A DNA stretch of 47,683 bases from the NCBI GenBank assembly GCA_937124525.1, contig CAKZLA010000231.1, positions 1-47,683 on the forward strand, written 5' to 3'. Positions 18,335 to 26,988 of the stretch are shown here, piece by piece. This DNA is from an uncultured Desulfobacterium sp. (GTDB taxonomy: Bacteria > Desulfobacterota > Desulfobacteria > Desulfobacterales > Desulfobacteraceae). The first letter of the stretch is position 1. Each line of letters opens with the position of its first letter. The notes under the pieces were generated by a model that had not been told where the DNA came from, made no database searches, and saw only the letters and a program-made list of their open reading frames with translations. A program made the position numbers and the translations under genes.

Positions 18335-19750
18335 ATGAAAAAACTAACAGGTTATATCACCATTGCAGTAACAGGTCTTTTTTTCATAGTCGTCAGCGCC
18401 GGTGCCATGACATTTAAAACCGGGGACATGGGAGAAATGCAGATAAATGGTGCCATCAAAGCATCCTTTGGAGCCACACAATATCTTGATTTTGTGGATG
18501 ATTACAGCAAGGGTGACGATGCCGATTTTGATGCCACACGGGAATTGAGCATCAAGACCCAGTGGATTCTCAATGAAAATCTCAAAGGTGTTGTCAGTTT
18601 TCAGATCGGCGAAGGTTCCACCGGTGGTTATTTCGGCTCCACAGATGCCGTTGTAGGCGGTGAAGAAGATGGGGATCTTATTCTGGAACTGGATAACCTA
18701 TACATTGATTTTACCACCGATGCGGGCATGAATTTTAAAATAGGGTCCCAAGGTTTTAATCTGGGCGAAATCGCATATGGAAGTAATCTTTTCTCTGAAG
18801 TGCCCGCAGGCGTAACCTTTTCCGCCCCCCTCACCGACACCTCAAGCCTTCAGGCCGGATGGTTCCGCATGGCAGACCTCATGGATGACTCCAACAGCAA
18901 CACCGATGACCAGGCAGATTTTCTGTTTGTCAAACTGCCCGTTACCATGGATGCCATAAACTTTACCCCCTGGGCCGCCTATGCCAATATCGAAGAGGAT
19001 GTAATTGCCAATGCACCAAGCTTCTGGAGTTACGCCTACTTCGATTATCCAGGATTCCTCACCGGTGCCAATGGTGCCGTTGTTGACCCCACAGCAACAA
19101 ACGATATTTCAGCTTGGTATCTTGGGTTAAATTTTGGATATACCATGGATACCCTTTCTATTAAAGCCAGTGCAACCTATGGTGATATGGACTGGGAAAC
19201 CGCAACGGTGGATGCCAGTATCGCCGGTTATTTTGTAGATCTTGTTATCGATTATAAAATGGGCGGATTCACCCCTGAATTTTTCACCTTTTACGGCAAC
19301 GGCCCCGATGCCAATGATGAAGATTTTGACATGATGCCGGTTCTCATCGGCGGTCCCACCTACACCAGCTCCTATTTTGGAGGCAGCCGGTTCAACGACA
19401 ACATGTTTGATTCCTATGATTCCACCTATGCCACCTCCATGTGGGCCGTGGGTTTTAAAGTCAAAGACATTAAAACCGGCGAAAAACTGTCCCATGAATT
19501 CCAAATCATGTATGCCGAAGGTACAGCCGAAGATACCATATTTCAGTCCCCCAATGACATCCTCATGAACGAAGATGAAAGCCTTGTGGAGATCAACTTC
19601 AACTCAGAATACCAGATCATGGACCACCTGCTCTTTGCAACGGAACTGGGATACATGACTTTTGATGAGGATTCCGACTACGACGAAGCCGCAGACGGAT
19701 CAGTTGAAGACTTCTGGAAAATTGCCTGCGCCATTGAATTGAGCTTCTAA
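18335..19750 (+). CDS. Outer-membrane porin-like beta-barrel protein
   Basis: A 471-residue exported protein: a signal peptide (MKKLTGYITIAVTGLFFIVV...AGA, cut near residue 24), then alternating amphipathic strands rich in Asp, Gly and aromatic residues with acidic loops. The C-terminal phenylalanine (CAIELSF) is the BAM recognition signal for outer-membrane barrels. The start is clear, with 'caggaga' before ATG 18335. The protein resembles the uncharacterised porins abundant in sulfate-reducing deltaproteobacteria, which probably admit small anions. The charge pattern in the loops is strongly acidic. The gene is monocistronic and followed by a repeat-rich gap. Confidence 0.85.
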   Translation: MKKLTGYITIAVTGLFFIVVSAGAMTFKTGDMGEMQINGAIKASFGATQYLDFVDDYSKGDDADFDATRELSIKTQWILNENLKGVVSFQIGEGSTGGYFGSTDAVVGGEEDGDLILELDNLYIDFTTDAGMNFKIGSQGFNLGEIAYGSNLFSEVPAGVTFSAPLTDTSSLQAGWFRMADLMDDSNSNTDDQADFLFVKLPVTMDAINFTPWAAYANIEEDVIANAPSFWSYAYFDYPGFLTGANGAVVDPTATNDISAWYLGLNFGYTMDTLSIKASATYGDMDWETATVDASIAGYFVDLVIDYKMGGFTPEFFTFYGNGPDANDEDFDMMPVLIGGPTYTSSYFGGSRFNDNMFDSYDSTYATSMWAVGFKVKDIKTGEKLSHEFQIMYAEGTAEDTIFQSPNDILMNEDESLVEINFNSEYQIMDHLLFATELGYMTFDEDSDYDEAADGSVEDFWKIACAIELSF

Positions 19751-19778
19751 TATAAATCAACCCCTACCCCATTCAACC

Positions 19779-19919
19779 GGGGCCGGACAAGGTACTATTT
19801 GATTTCATTAATAAAAAACATATTTTCCTCCTACAATAAACGTGATTTAACCCCAATGATGCAAATAGTCTACTTTGATTACTCCATTTTTAAAAACCTT
19901 AAGCCCTGTCCGGCCCCAA
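19779..19919. repeat. Long imperfect inverted repeat after the porin gene
   Basis: ggggccggaca (19779-19789) pairs with tgtccggcccc (19909-19919), and inner tactatttg/caaatagt arms extend the pairing. It spans 141 bp with no gene. It could be a terminator, a cruciform or a small non-autonomous element; no flanking duplication was found. Confidence 0.4.
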
Positions 19920-19942
19920 TTTTCAAATTTCATCCATTGTTT

Positions 19943-20045
19943 GGCGTCATTTATATGATCCCAAAAGTATTTTACAATCTTTTGAAAAAAGCCCTTGAAA
20001 GTGGGTAATGCCCGCAGAAAATGTAAAGTATTTTTGAACGATGCC
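19943..20045 (+). repeat. Dispersed palindromic repeat, copy B
   Basis: A 103-bp imperfect palindrome: ggcgtcatttatatgatccc at the left and tttttgaacgatgcc at the right. It aligns end to end with copy A (717-820), and its left half aligns with copies C and D. Flanking gtttgg/ccaaac extend the pairing outward. Confidence 0.6.
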
Positions 20046-20100
20046 CAAACGTCATCAACAAACCTTCTTTCATTTTGAAAACGGCAGTGTAGAAAAATGG

Positions 20101-20277
20101 TCAAAAAACAGAATATTCCCTGGCACTTTCAGTGATTACTCCCCATTCAGAACGTTGTTGGGCCAAATACGCATTAACGGCAATATTCATTCGAATTGTC
20201 TCAGTCAGACCCTCTCGGTGTTTAAAAGTCTTTCTTCTGGCATTGGATTTTGTTAGACTTACTTGATTTTTGAGCAT
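20101..20277 (-). CDS. Small 58-residue ORF, possibly a C-terminal remnant of a mobile-element protein
   Basis: A minus-strand frame with an ATG at 20277 preceded by a G-rich 'gaggggg' ribosome-like site, encoding 58 residues rich in Arg and Lys (KSNARRKTFKHREG, then an amphipathic helix RMNIAVNAYLAQQ). It is too regular to be random and reads like the end of a transposase-type protein, but I cannot name a family. It lies beside the IscB-like remnant in a repeat-rich junction. Confidence 0.35.
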   Translation of the reverse strand: MLKNQVSLTKSNARRKTFKHREGLTETIRMNIAVNAYLAQQRSEWGVITESAREYSVF

Positions 20278-20337
20278 ACCCCCTCTATGTATTTTTTTTC
20301 GTTAGAAATTTAGAATACACTAAGGGGGGTTTTGCTC
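20272..20337. repeat. Imperfect inverted repeat upstream of the IscB-like remnant
   Basis: Arms at 20272-20293 (gagcatacccccTcTatgtatt) and 20314-20337 pair with several mismatches, with ccccc opposite ggggg and gtatt opposite aatac. It may be a decayed end of an insertion element or a terminator. It overlaps the start of the 58-residue minus-strand frame. Confidence 0.35.
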
Positions 20338-20408
20338 ATAATCATTTTTATTAATTCTGGCCCTTTCGACTCCAAAATTTATTTTTTTTCAGTCAAAGTG
20401 TAAAGTGA

Positions 20409-20729
20409 GTGGTGAAGGATGCAGACCTTAGAGACGGAAAGAAAAAATCTGGACAGACGCTATGTTCTCAAAGGCGAAACAGGGGCAGAGAAAATCTCCC
20501 CGAATCCTTGAAGCAATACCGGGCTTACGAAGTCAGCAAAGCAATCAGAAGGCAAAGATATCCTTTCCAACCTGGGGATCTGGTGATGCTGGAAGGCAAA
20601 ATTTTAACGGTGAAAGGCACCATGAGCAATGGCAACTCCGTACTGTTCACCAATGGCAAAACTAAGACTCCCAAAAAATTAACACACCTTTGTTATGGCA
20701 AGGGGATCGTGTTCGAGAAAAACAGCTGA
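20409..20729 (+). pseudogene. C-terminal remnant of an IscB-like (RRXRR/HNH, OMEGA-type) nuclease
   Basis: About 106 residues from a GTG. The pattern SKAIRRQRYPFQPGDLVMLE, then K-x-x-TVKGTMSNGNSVLF and KKLTHLCYGKG, recalls the C-terminal domain of IscB-family RNA-guided nucleases from IS200/IS605-type elements, where (R/K)-QRYP-x-QPGD-V is followed by a 'KGxxxxGxxV' strand and 'KKLxxLxYxxG'. No RuvC or HNH part is found upstream, where the DNA is AT-rich and repeat-filled, so this is a decayed fragment. Its end overlaps the open frame of the first radical SAM gene. The identification is from memory of the family and needs a profile search. Confidence 0.55.
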
Positions 20730-20793
20730 AGCAAGGCTTATATCCCAGCTAAAGCATTGGATTTTACGGCCTGCCGATAGGATAAATGAGTTC

Positions 20794-22020
20794 ATGAAAC
20801 AAACTGTGGTACTCTATGATAATTCTATGAATAATACGGGCCTCAAGCTTAAAATGCCAACTTTGGTTGAAAAAATTCGCAATGAAGCTTGCAAATTCAA
20901 CGCACATTTTGATCAGAGAATTCAGACTGAACAGCAGTGGGCGCAACAAACAAAGTTGATGAAACAAATATCTGCCAATATTCAAATCGAAAATAACGGT
21001 GAAACAACAAGGTCAGGAGAATTGTCTCCGGGGTGTCAGGCGTGCAAATCAGGGAAATGGGACTGCATTTTCCTGACCCTGTCCTGCAACCTTTCGTGTT
21101 CCTTCTGCCTGACACCTTGCACTCTCACGAAAGCATCCTCAATCTCTGCCTTTGGCAATGATATCCATACCCTTATCAAAGAGTATGCTGAATTAAAGAT
21201 TTCCGGCATCGGCTTTTCTGGCGGTGAACCCATGCTGGAATCAAAACTACTGATTGATTGCCTTTTAAGTATCCATAAAGCCAATCCAGAAGCTTACCTT
21301 TGGGCCTATACCAACGGCCTTCTTTTAACCAAAGATATCATCTCTGCATTGGCAGAGGCCGGTCTTGATGAGCTTCGTTTTAATATGGCGGCAACTGGCT
21401 ACTTTCATCCTCACATTTTAGAAATGCTCAGGTATGCAGCCATGCGGCTGGCAGCGGTTACCGTAGAAATTCCTGCAATTCCAGAAGACAAGGATCAGCT
21501 ACTGAAAGCGCTGTCCGTCTGGGGCCGTACAGGAGTCAAATATCTAAATCTACATGAGTTAATTTATGAGCCCGGCAGCCCTTCGGAAAAAATGTCGGGC
21601 AAAAAAGAAAACTGCCGGATGCCAGATGGACATGTTTGCGCATTTAATCCCCTCAGTTCAGACTTGGTTAAATATGTGTTTGAACAAATAGAGACCGCAA
21701 AGCTGCCGCTTTCGGTAAATTATTGTTCTCTTCAAAGTAAGGCTGGACAGATCCGTGAACGCCGCAGTATCATGGCGACACGCACGCTTATGCCCTATGA
21801 AATTCCAGCAGGGAATGGTGAGGCGGAAAGCATGTGCTACTTTACCGATACCCGGTATGAATTTGCACAGCCATGGACTTTACCCGACTCGGATCGGCTT
21901 TTCCCGGGATCCGGGGCAGCTCGGGTCAGGCGCCTTCTTCCGCTGACACCGTATCAGGAAGGACAATGGATTTATTTCGAAATGATTAAAGACCCAGGCG
22001 GTACCTTACAATGCAAATAG
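20794..22020 (+). CDS. Radical SAM protein with an extra N-terminal cysteine cluster
   Basis: About 408 residues from ATG 20794; the open frame continues back to 20695, and ATG 20827 is another option. No start has a good ribosome site. The 4Fe-4S/SAM motif is CNLSCSFC (Cys 98, 102, 105), followed by GFSGGEP, the SAM-binding GGE motif. A preceding GCQAC-x6-C cluster (Cys 81, 84, 91) directly before the radical SAM motif is typical of a subgroup with additional metal ligands. More cysteines lie at CRMPDGHVC and near the C-terminus, but no classical SPASM pattern is clear. It is the first gene of a tight plus-strand cluster and overlaps the next gene by 10 bp. The role is inferred to be modification of a peptide or protein. 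Confidence 0.75.
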   Translation: MKQTVVLYDNSMNNTGLKLKMPTLVEKIRNEACKFNAHFDQRIQTEQQWAQQTKLMKQISANIQIENNGETTRSGELSPGCQACKSGKWDCIFLTLSCNLSCSFCLTPCTLTKASSISAFGNDIHTLIKEYAELKISGIGFSGGEPMLESKLLIDCLLSIHKANPEAYLWAYTNGLLLTKDIISALAEAGLDELRFNMAATGYFHPHILEMLRYAAMRLAAVTVEIPAIPEDKDQLLKALSVWGRTGVKYLNLHELIYEPGSPSEKMSGKKENCRMPDGHVCAFNPLSSDLVKYVFEQIETAKLPLSVNYCSLQSKAGQIRERRSIMATRTLMPYEIPAGNGEAESMCYFTDTRYEFAQPWTLPDSDRLFPGSGAARVRRLLPLTPYQEGQWIYFEMIKDPGGTLQCK

Positions 22021-23501
22021 TTATACCGGATCAAAGCAATTTTAATCCAGTGCCCGGGTTACGGCTGCCCATCTATTCATCCCATTTCGGTGAGCATGTG
22101 CTGGTCTATGCTCCCCGCCTGGTCTGTGTGCTGAACAAGCGTGACGGAAAGATCTTTATGGATCATACCAGACGTTTTGCCCCAAAAGAGACTTTTAATG
22201 AACCCAGGTCATCCGGATCCCTGACCAATATCCGCAGTGCGGCAATGCGTATCGTCTCTGCGGCCCAAAGGGCTGTGTGGGAGACCGGCCAGGTATCACG
22301 CCAGCCTTACACCCCGGAGTGTTTGACGGTTTATGTAAACAATCAATGCAACCTGCGATGCCGGTACTGCTATTCGCTTCCCGGGGGCACCCCGGATGGG
22401 GTGGTCAGTGAGCCTGGTTTTCGAAGCGCAGCAAAACTTGTAGCAAAGAGATGTTCTGTCCGGGACCTCCCATTCACTTTGGTATTTCATGGGGGCGGGG
22501 AGCCTGCCCTGCACCCCCGGCAGGTTGACCGTTTTTTGGACATCTCAAGTGAAGAAGCCAGGAGATTTGGGCTGCAATCCAGGACCTATATTGCGACAAA
22601 CGGTGCAGTTTCGGAAAAAACGGCTCACTGGCTTGCCCGCCGGTTTGACCTTGTTGGAATTTCATGTGACGGGCCTCCTGAAATTCAGGATCACCATCGG
22701 CCGGGCCGCACCGGCGAGGCCATGTCCGAATATGTTGAGCGGACCATGGAAATTCTAACCCGGAAGAAACGCCCCTTCCATGTACGGGTGACTGTATCCA
22801 GTAGAACCCTTGATCTCCAGGGTCAAATAGTCTCTTACCTGACCCGGAATTTTGGGCCGGAGGAGGTAAGGATAGAGCCCCTGTATGCAAATCCGTCCGT
22901 CGAAGCATCATTTAAAGGATCTGACGCGGCCGCATTTGCGGCAGGCTTTTTGACTGCCCGTGAAAAAGGCAAGGCAGTTGGTGTTCGGGTTACCACTTCC
23001 ATCACACGTCCCTCAGATGTTTATGGTCCCTATTGCAATGTGCTTCGCCAAGTCTTCAATCTGGTTCCTGGAGATGTCGGAACGGCTTGCTTCCTGGAAT
23101 CACGGCCGGGAAACGTTGCAGCCCGGGGGCTTATGATCGCTTCTTTTGATCCGGCAATCAACGGGTTTCGGATGAATAAAAACCAAATTCGCTCTCTGAT
23201 GATTCGATGTTCCGGCCGGCCGACCAGCTGCGATACTTGCCTGTGCAGTTTCCAGTGTACATATGGCTGTCCTGACCGATGTCTCCTCGACTTTTCCTCC
23301 AAAACCGCCAATCCCCCAGAAATGAGCGGAGAGTTTCGATGCCGTGTCAACAAAATACTTTTGGAGACATTCATTCGCGGGGCGGCGCGTAAGGCCTGGT
23401 TTCAGACCCGGACCGGGCAGTACACAGAAGTATGGGACCCCTACCGAATGCTGACAGTCTTGGTTTGTGGCCGGGAAACAGAAAGCAAGGTGGACTTTTG
23501 A
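22011..23501 (+). CDS. Radical SAM/SPASM-type maturase
   Basis: A 496-residue protein. A 100-residue N-terminal region precedes the radical SAM motif CNLRCRYCY (Cys 113, 117, 120), with FHGGGEP following. A C-terminal SPASM-like cluster C-x5-SCDTCLCSFQCTYGC carries auxiliary Fe-S ligands. SPASM maturases modify ribosomal peptides, for example by thioether or C-C bond formation. The ATG overlaps the upstream stop by 10 bp, and the next gene starts inside its last codons. Its layout resembles the minus-strand radical SAM gene at 26989-28302 (same FHGGGEP context), so the two are likely paralogues. Confidence 0.82.
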   Translation: MQIVIPDQSNFNPVPGLRLPIYSSHFGEHVLVYAPRLVCVLNKRDGKIFMDHTRRFAPKETFNEPRSSGSLTNIRSAAMRIVSAAQRAVWETGQVSRQPYTPECLTVYVNNQCNLRCRYCYSLPGGTPDGVVSEPGFRSAAKLVAKRCSVRDLPFTLVFHGGGEPALHPRQVDRFLDISSEEARRFGLQSRTYIATNGAVSEKTAHWLARRFDLVGISCDGPPEIQDHHRPGRTGEAMSEYVERTMEILTRKKRPFHVRVTVSSRTLDLQGQIVSYLTRNFGPEEVRIEPLYANPSVEASFKGSDAAAFAAGFLTAREKGKAVGVRVTTSITRPSDVYGPYCNVLRQVFNLVPGDVGTACFLESRPGNVAARGLMIASFDPAINGFRMNKNQIRSLMIRCSGRPTSCDTCLCSFQCTYGCPDRCLLDFSSKTANPPEMSGEFRCRVNKILLETFIRGAARKAWFQTRTGQYTEVWDPYRMLTVLVCGRETESKVDF

Positions 23502-24898
23502 AAAATTTGGATTTTTTGAACCCGGTAGAGGATATATACACCCTGCCCTTTGGTGAACGGTGGATGTTGTTTTCTCCCAGGACCATGACCAGTGCAATGG
23601 TCAACGAAGCAGCGGTTAAGGCTTTGGCTGCATTCACCGTTGACCCTGTCAGCGGTACACCCGGAGCCATCAAAAGTCTTTTTGAAAGGCTGACCGATAA
23701 CCCCAGATCTTTGAACCAATACGCTGCTTCATTGGAAAAGCTTGTGATTATACCGACCCGGTCCTGCAATATGCGCTGTGTATATTGCGACTTTGATCCG
23801 TTGGCCATAAAAAATACAACCCTTGATCCTGGCCTGGCCTGTAAGCTGATAGATTATTCGGCTGAACGCCTTGCCCCAAAACCCTCTTCAGTCCTGCGTA
23901 TTCATTTTTTCGGCGGAGAGCCTCTGGTAGCCAGACAATGCGTTGAAACTGCGGTGCATTATTCCCGTATGGTCTGCGCCTGGCGGAATCTGGTCCCCTG
24001 GTTCGAGATTACCACAAACGGCTTCTTTGATCCCACGGCCATTCCGTTGATCGGGGATTATATGGACAGTGCAGTGATATCCATAGACGGCAACGCCCCT
24101 TTCCACGATTTTAACCGCAGGCGACCCGACGGCAGCGGTACGTATGGCGTGGTTTCAAAAAATATCCGTAGTCTCAGCCGCTTTCCCGTGGAATTAAGCC
24201 TGAGAGCCTGCATTACTCAGCAATCGGTGGATGCCATGACCGATATTGCATCCCATTTTTGCCAAGAGTTCGATTTTGATCTTCTGTGTTTTGAAATGAT
24301 GACACCAAACCCACCTTCTTGTCGGGCTGGCCTTACTCCGCCGGATGCCCGCCGTTTTGCAGCAGGGGTGCTCAAGGCAGAGGCCATTGCCGGGAAGTAC
24401 AATGTGCGGGTCATCCAGGGCCCGTCCGAGCTGGTCGGTCCTCGCAGGACTTCATGCCCTGTGGGGCTGGGTACGTTGATGTTGACACCGGAAGGCCTGT
24501 TGACCGCCTGCTATCTTGAAACACAACGCTGGACAAGTTTGGGGATTGATCCGGTTCTCGGGCGTGTGGACCCGGATTCAGGGCCGATAATTGAACCTGA
24601 AAAAATTGATGGTATCGCGGCACTTTTAGATTCCAAGCCTCGCTGCAACAAGTGTTTTTGTCGCCATACCTGTGCTGGCGGATGTCATATAGAACAGACT
24701 TCTCCGGGATGTTCACTTGAGTATGACAATCGTTGTCGTGCCACTCGTATGGTTACCGCAGGACGGTTGCTGCGCAACCTGGAGGGACAAACGGCAGCAG
24801 AGGCTTTTGTGGATAACCCCGGGGCCGTGCAATCCATTGCCGACCACCCGGATGACAGGCTTTCAACCTGGATTTTAAGGGAAAAGGAGAAAAAATGA
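23498..24898 (+). CDS. Radical SAM/SPASM-type maturase
   Basis: A 466-residue protein from a TTG at 23498, which overlaps the upstream stop (TTGA) and has 'aaggtgg' just before it. The longer open frame from 23432 lies inside the previous gene and is unlikely. The radical SAM motif is CNMRCVYC (Cys 90, 94, 97), with FFGGEPL behind it. The C-terminal SPASM motif has LTPEGLLTACYLE followed by CNKCFCRHTCAGGC and a final Cys. This is the most typical peptide-maturase architecture in the cluster. Its end overlaps the small PqqD-like gene by 4 bp (ATGA). Confidence 0.84.
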   Translation: MKNLDFLNPVEDIYTLPFGERWMLFSPRTMTSAMVNEAAVKALAAFTVDPVSGTPGAIKSLFERLTDNPRSLNQYAASLEKLVIIPTRSCNMRCVYCDFDPLAIKNTTLDPGLACKLIDYSAERLAPKPSSVLRIHFFGGEPLVARQCVETAVHYSRMVCAWRNLVPWFEITTNGFFDPTAIPLIGDYMDSAVISIDGNAPFHDFNRRRPDGSGTYGVVSKNIRSLSRFPVELSLRACITQQSVDAMTDIASHFCQEFDFDLLCFEMMTPNPPSCRAGLTPPDARRFAAGVLKAEAIAGKYNVRVIQGPSELVGPRRTSCPVGLGTLMLTPEGLLTACYLETQRWTSLGIDPVLGRVDPDSGPIIEPEKIDGIAALLDSKPRCNKCFCRHTCAGGCHIEQTSPGCSLEYDNRCRATRMVTAGRLLRNLEGQTAAEAFVDNPGAVQSIADHPDDRLSTWILREKEKK

Positions 24899-25155
24899 TG
24901 AGACCAGCGCAGGGAATTTCCTGGTTTGTTGAGACACGGGGGGCTACCTTAGGCAGTCAAGATGGTGGAATCCGCCTCTCCATTCCATATCCCCATGCGG
25001 CATTGTGGGCCATTATTGCCAACGGCAATTATCGGCGGGATTGGGCAGTTGATTTGATAAGAACACTTTTATGCACAGACAAAGACACCGCCCAGCGCGA
25101 AGTTGAAAAAACCCTTGATGTCTGGTTACAGACAGGAATTGTATCAGGAGATTAA
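24895..25155 (+). CDS. PqqD-like RiPP recognition element protein
   Basis: An 86-residue protein with the PqqD-fold pattern: a short beta region (GGIRLSIPYPHAALWAIIANG, corresponding to 'LNxxaaxiwxl.dG') followed by helices RRDWAVDLIRTLL and DTAQREVEKTLDVWLQTGIV. PqqD-like domains bind the leader region of a substrate peptide and hand it to a radical SAM maturase. It is squeezed between two radical SAM genes, overlapping the upstream one by 4 bp and sharing one base with the downstream ATG (TAATG). The start is clear from 'aaaaggagaaaa' upstream. Confidence 0.75.
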   Translation: MMRPAQGISWFVETRGATLGSQDGGIRLSIPYPHAALWAIIANGNYRRDWAVDLIRTLLCTDKDTAQREVEKTLDVWLQTGIVSGD

Positions 25156-26222
25156 TGGCCAATATTTCCATAACCAGAAATTGTCATCGTCATTGCCACT
25201 TTTGTTTTGCCAGGCATGAACTTTCCAGACACCAAGTCGCTGATATGCCACTTGAAACCTATGAGGCCGCCCTTGATTTTTTAGAGCGATCCGGGTTGCC
25301 AGAAGCCCGTCTTCTGGGCGGAGAGCCCACTGAGCATCCCCTATTTTGCGACTACGTCAATCTGGCCCTGGAAAGGGGATTCCGGGTCCTGGTTTTCAGC
25401 GGGGGGCTTGTTCCCCGGGCGGTTCTCAGGTTTATGTCCGGGTTGCCCGAGGAACAATTTTCCGTGGTTCTCAATTCAGCAAATCCTGATTGGGACAGTG
25501 CCCACCTGGTCGCCCGGCAAAAGGAAATGGGCCAAATACTCGGCCGAAAACTTATGTTTGGTGTCAATATCTGTTCACCAGATGAAAATCCAGCCTATAT
25601 TCTGGACTGGGTGAAGAGTTTTGATTCCTGCCGGACGGTACGGCTGGGCATTGCTCATCCTATCTGGGGTGCGTCGAACACCTATTTCAAGCTTCGGGGC
25701 CCCCGGAGAATTCCCCTTCTTGAAAATTTTGTGGAAGAGGCAGCAAGAGTCGGAATTGATGTGGGATTTGACTGCGGATTTACACCCTGCATGTTCTCCC
25801 GGGAATTTGTGGATTCCCGGAATGAATTGTTTGCTGGCCGTGCCGAGAGCGGTTGTACCCCGGATACTTCGATCAAGTCCACCTCCCTCCTTTCAAAGCA
25901 GACGGAAGGCATTGGCGTCCGTTGCGGATCCATTGTGGATATTCTGCCGGAAGGTGAGTGCATTGCCTGCTATTCACTCTCTCGTTTCCTCCGAATTCCT
26001 CTGCCATCCTCTGAACAGAGTCGCAATGACTTGGTCTCTTTTTTTGATAGGGAATTAGAATCTGTGCTTCCGGCCGGTGTTTATCCTGAGTGCCTGATGT
26101 GCCTTTTCCAGGAAAAAAAACTTTGTAACGGAGGGTGTCGGGCAAGGCGGGCACTTCGCCTCCGGCCGGATTCTCTCACTTTGATTGGTCCAGAACGGAC
26201 CCCGGGACAAGAAGGCTCATGA
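25155..26222 (+). CDS. Radical SAM protein with C-terminal cysteine cluster
   Basis: A 355-residue protein whose radical SAM motif CHRHCHFC is almost at the N-terminus (Cys 10, 14, 17), with LLGGEPTEHP after it. It lacks an N-terminal extension; the separate PqqD-like gene just before it may fill that role. C-terminal cysteines CIACYS, CLMCLFQEKKLCNGGC form a twitch/SPASM-like cluster. 'caggag' precedes the ATG. It overlaps the next gene by 4 bp. Confidence 0.82.
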   Translation: MANISITRNCHRHCHFCFARHELSRHQVADMPLETYEAALDFLERSGLPEARLLGGEPTEHPLFCDYVNLALERGFRVLVFSGGLVPRAVLRFMSGLPEEQFSVVLNSANPDWDSAHLVARQKEMGQILGRKLMFGVNICSPDENPAYILDWVKSFDSCRTVRLGIAHPIWGASNTYFKLRGPRRIPLLENFVEEAARVGIDVGFDCGFTPCMFSREFVDSRNELFAGRAESGCTPDTSIKSTSLLSKQTEGIGVRCGSIVDILPEGECIACYSLSRFLRIPLPSSEQSRNDLVSFFDRELESVLPAGVYPECLMCLFQEKKLCNGGCRARRALRLRPDSLTLIGPERTPGQEGS

Positions 26223-26701
26223 ATAAAAATAACAAACAAATAGAACCGCCAATCATGATGAGCCGCAGGCAGTTTTTTACCTGGCCTCTGGCCTGGTTTT
26301 CCCACGAACCCCTGTCTTCGGATATGGAGGAAAATATTCCCGTCCGTATTCCATTGACTTGCCTGAATAAGCTTCCCGAACATATCTTGATGGGCCTGGT
26401 GCCTGTTCTGCGTCACAAGTGGTCTGCCCAGGTCTGTGACGACGGAGTATTATACCAGGATCCCAGCCATCAGAAGGGAAAGGTCTATCTTGACCTGGAA
26501 GGCTGTGCTGCCACCCGCCTATTTGACGGATTCCGGACACTGGAGCAGGCAGCAGAGGCATTGGAAAAAAAATTAGACATGGTTCCGGGAAGCGGCGGCC
26601 CCATCGTGAGAGATGTATTTCTCAATTTGGCCAACCATGAGGTCTATCACCCCAACGGCCCCTTGAACCAGCCGCCGGTACAGGGTGCCCAGTGTGAATA
26701 G
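26219..26701 (+). CDS. Second PqqD-like protein with a twin-arginine-like N-terminus
   Basis: About 160 residues from ATG 26219, which overlaps the preceding stop (ATGA). The C-terminal two thirds has a PqqD-like pattern (KVYLDLEGCAATRLFDGFRTLEQAAEALEKKL), as in winged-helix RiPP recognition elements. The N-terminus contains MSRRQFFTWPLAW (residues 14-26), resembling a Tat S-R-R-x-F-x motif, but the hydrophobic stretch is short. Export is therefore doubtful, and it may be a mimic or relic of an exported ancestor. The WD40 protein encoded nearby has a true Tat signal. Its role is inferred as substrate recognition for the maturases. Confidence 0.6.
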   Translation: MNKNNKQIEPPIMMSRRQFFTWPLAWFSHEPLSSDMEENIPVRIPLTCLNKLPEHILMGLVPVLRHKWSAQVCDDGVLYQDPSHQKGKVYLDLEGCAATRLFDGFRTLEQAAEALEKKLDMVPGSGGPIVRDVFLNLANHEVYHPNGPLNQPPVQGAQCE

Positions 26702-26834
26702 TGCCATTGTAGTAACTTCCTGGTGGTCCAATTGCCTGGGACTGGTCTGTCTGGCCCGACTCAGGTCATTTGCCCGGGGACGCGAGATATTGGCTCTCTC
26801 CTTTACGCTGGCCCAAAGGCCTCTCCTCGTTTAA
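26694..26834 (+). pseudogene. Truncated gene, 46 codons remaining
   Basis: A GTG at 26694 overlaps the upstream gene by 8 bp and opens a coding-like frame (VNSAIVVTSWWSNCLGLVCL and on) that ends at TAA 26832. The first residues look like the N-terminal beta-alpha unit of a larger Rossmann/glycosyltransferase-like protein, but no continuation is found in any frame before the convergent radical SAM gene ends at 26989. It is probably the broken end of the plus-strand operon. Confidence 0.4.
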
Positions 26835-26988
26835 CCCCATTCCTTTCCGGGCCAGGCCCTATTCCCGGAGGCCTGATCTTCAAACGCATGACGGGAATTT
26901 AATTTGCCACTTATTATTTTTCAAACGCAGTGATATCAAGTTTTCAGATGCCTTTACAGGTAAATTGATTTGCTCTGACTCCCTTAGT

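Noticed and set aside
19799..20008. 69-residue plus-strand frame after the porin
   Set aside because: It lies across the inverted repeat and copy B palindrome, has unremarkable composition and no ribosome site.
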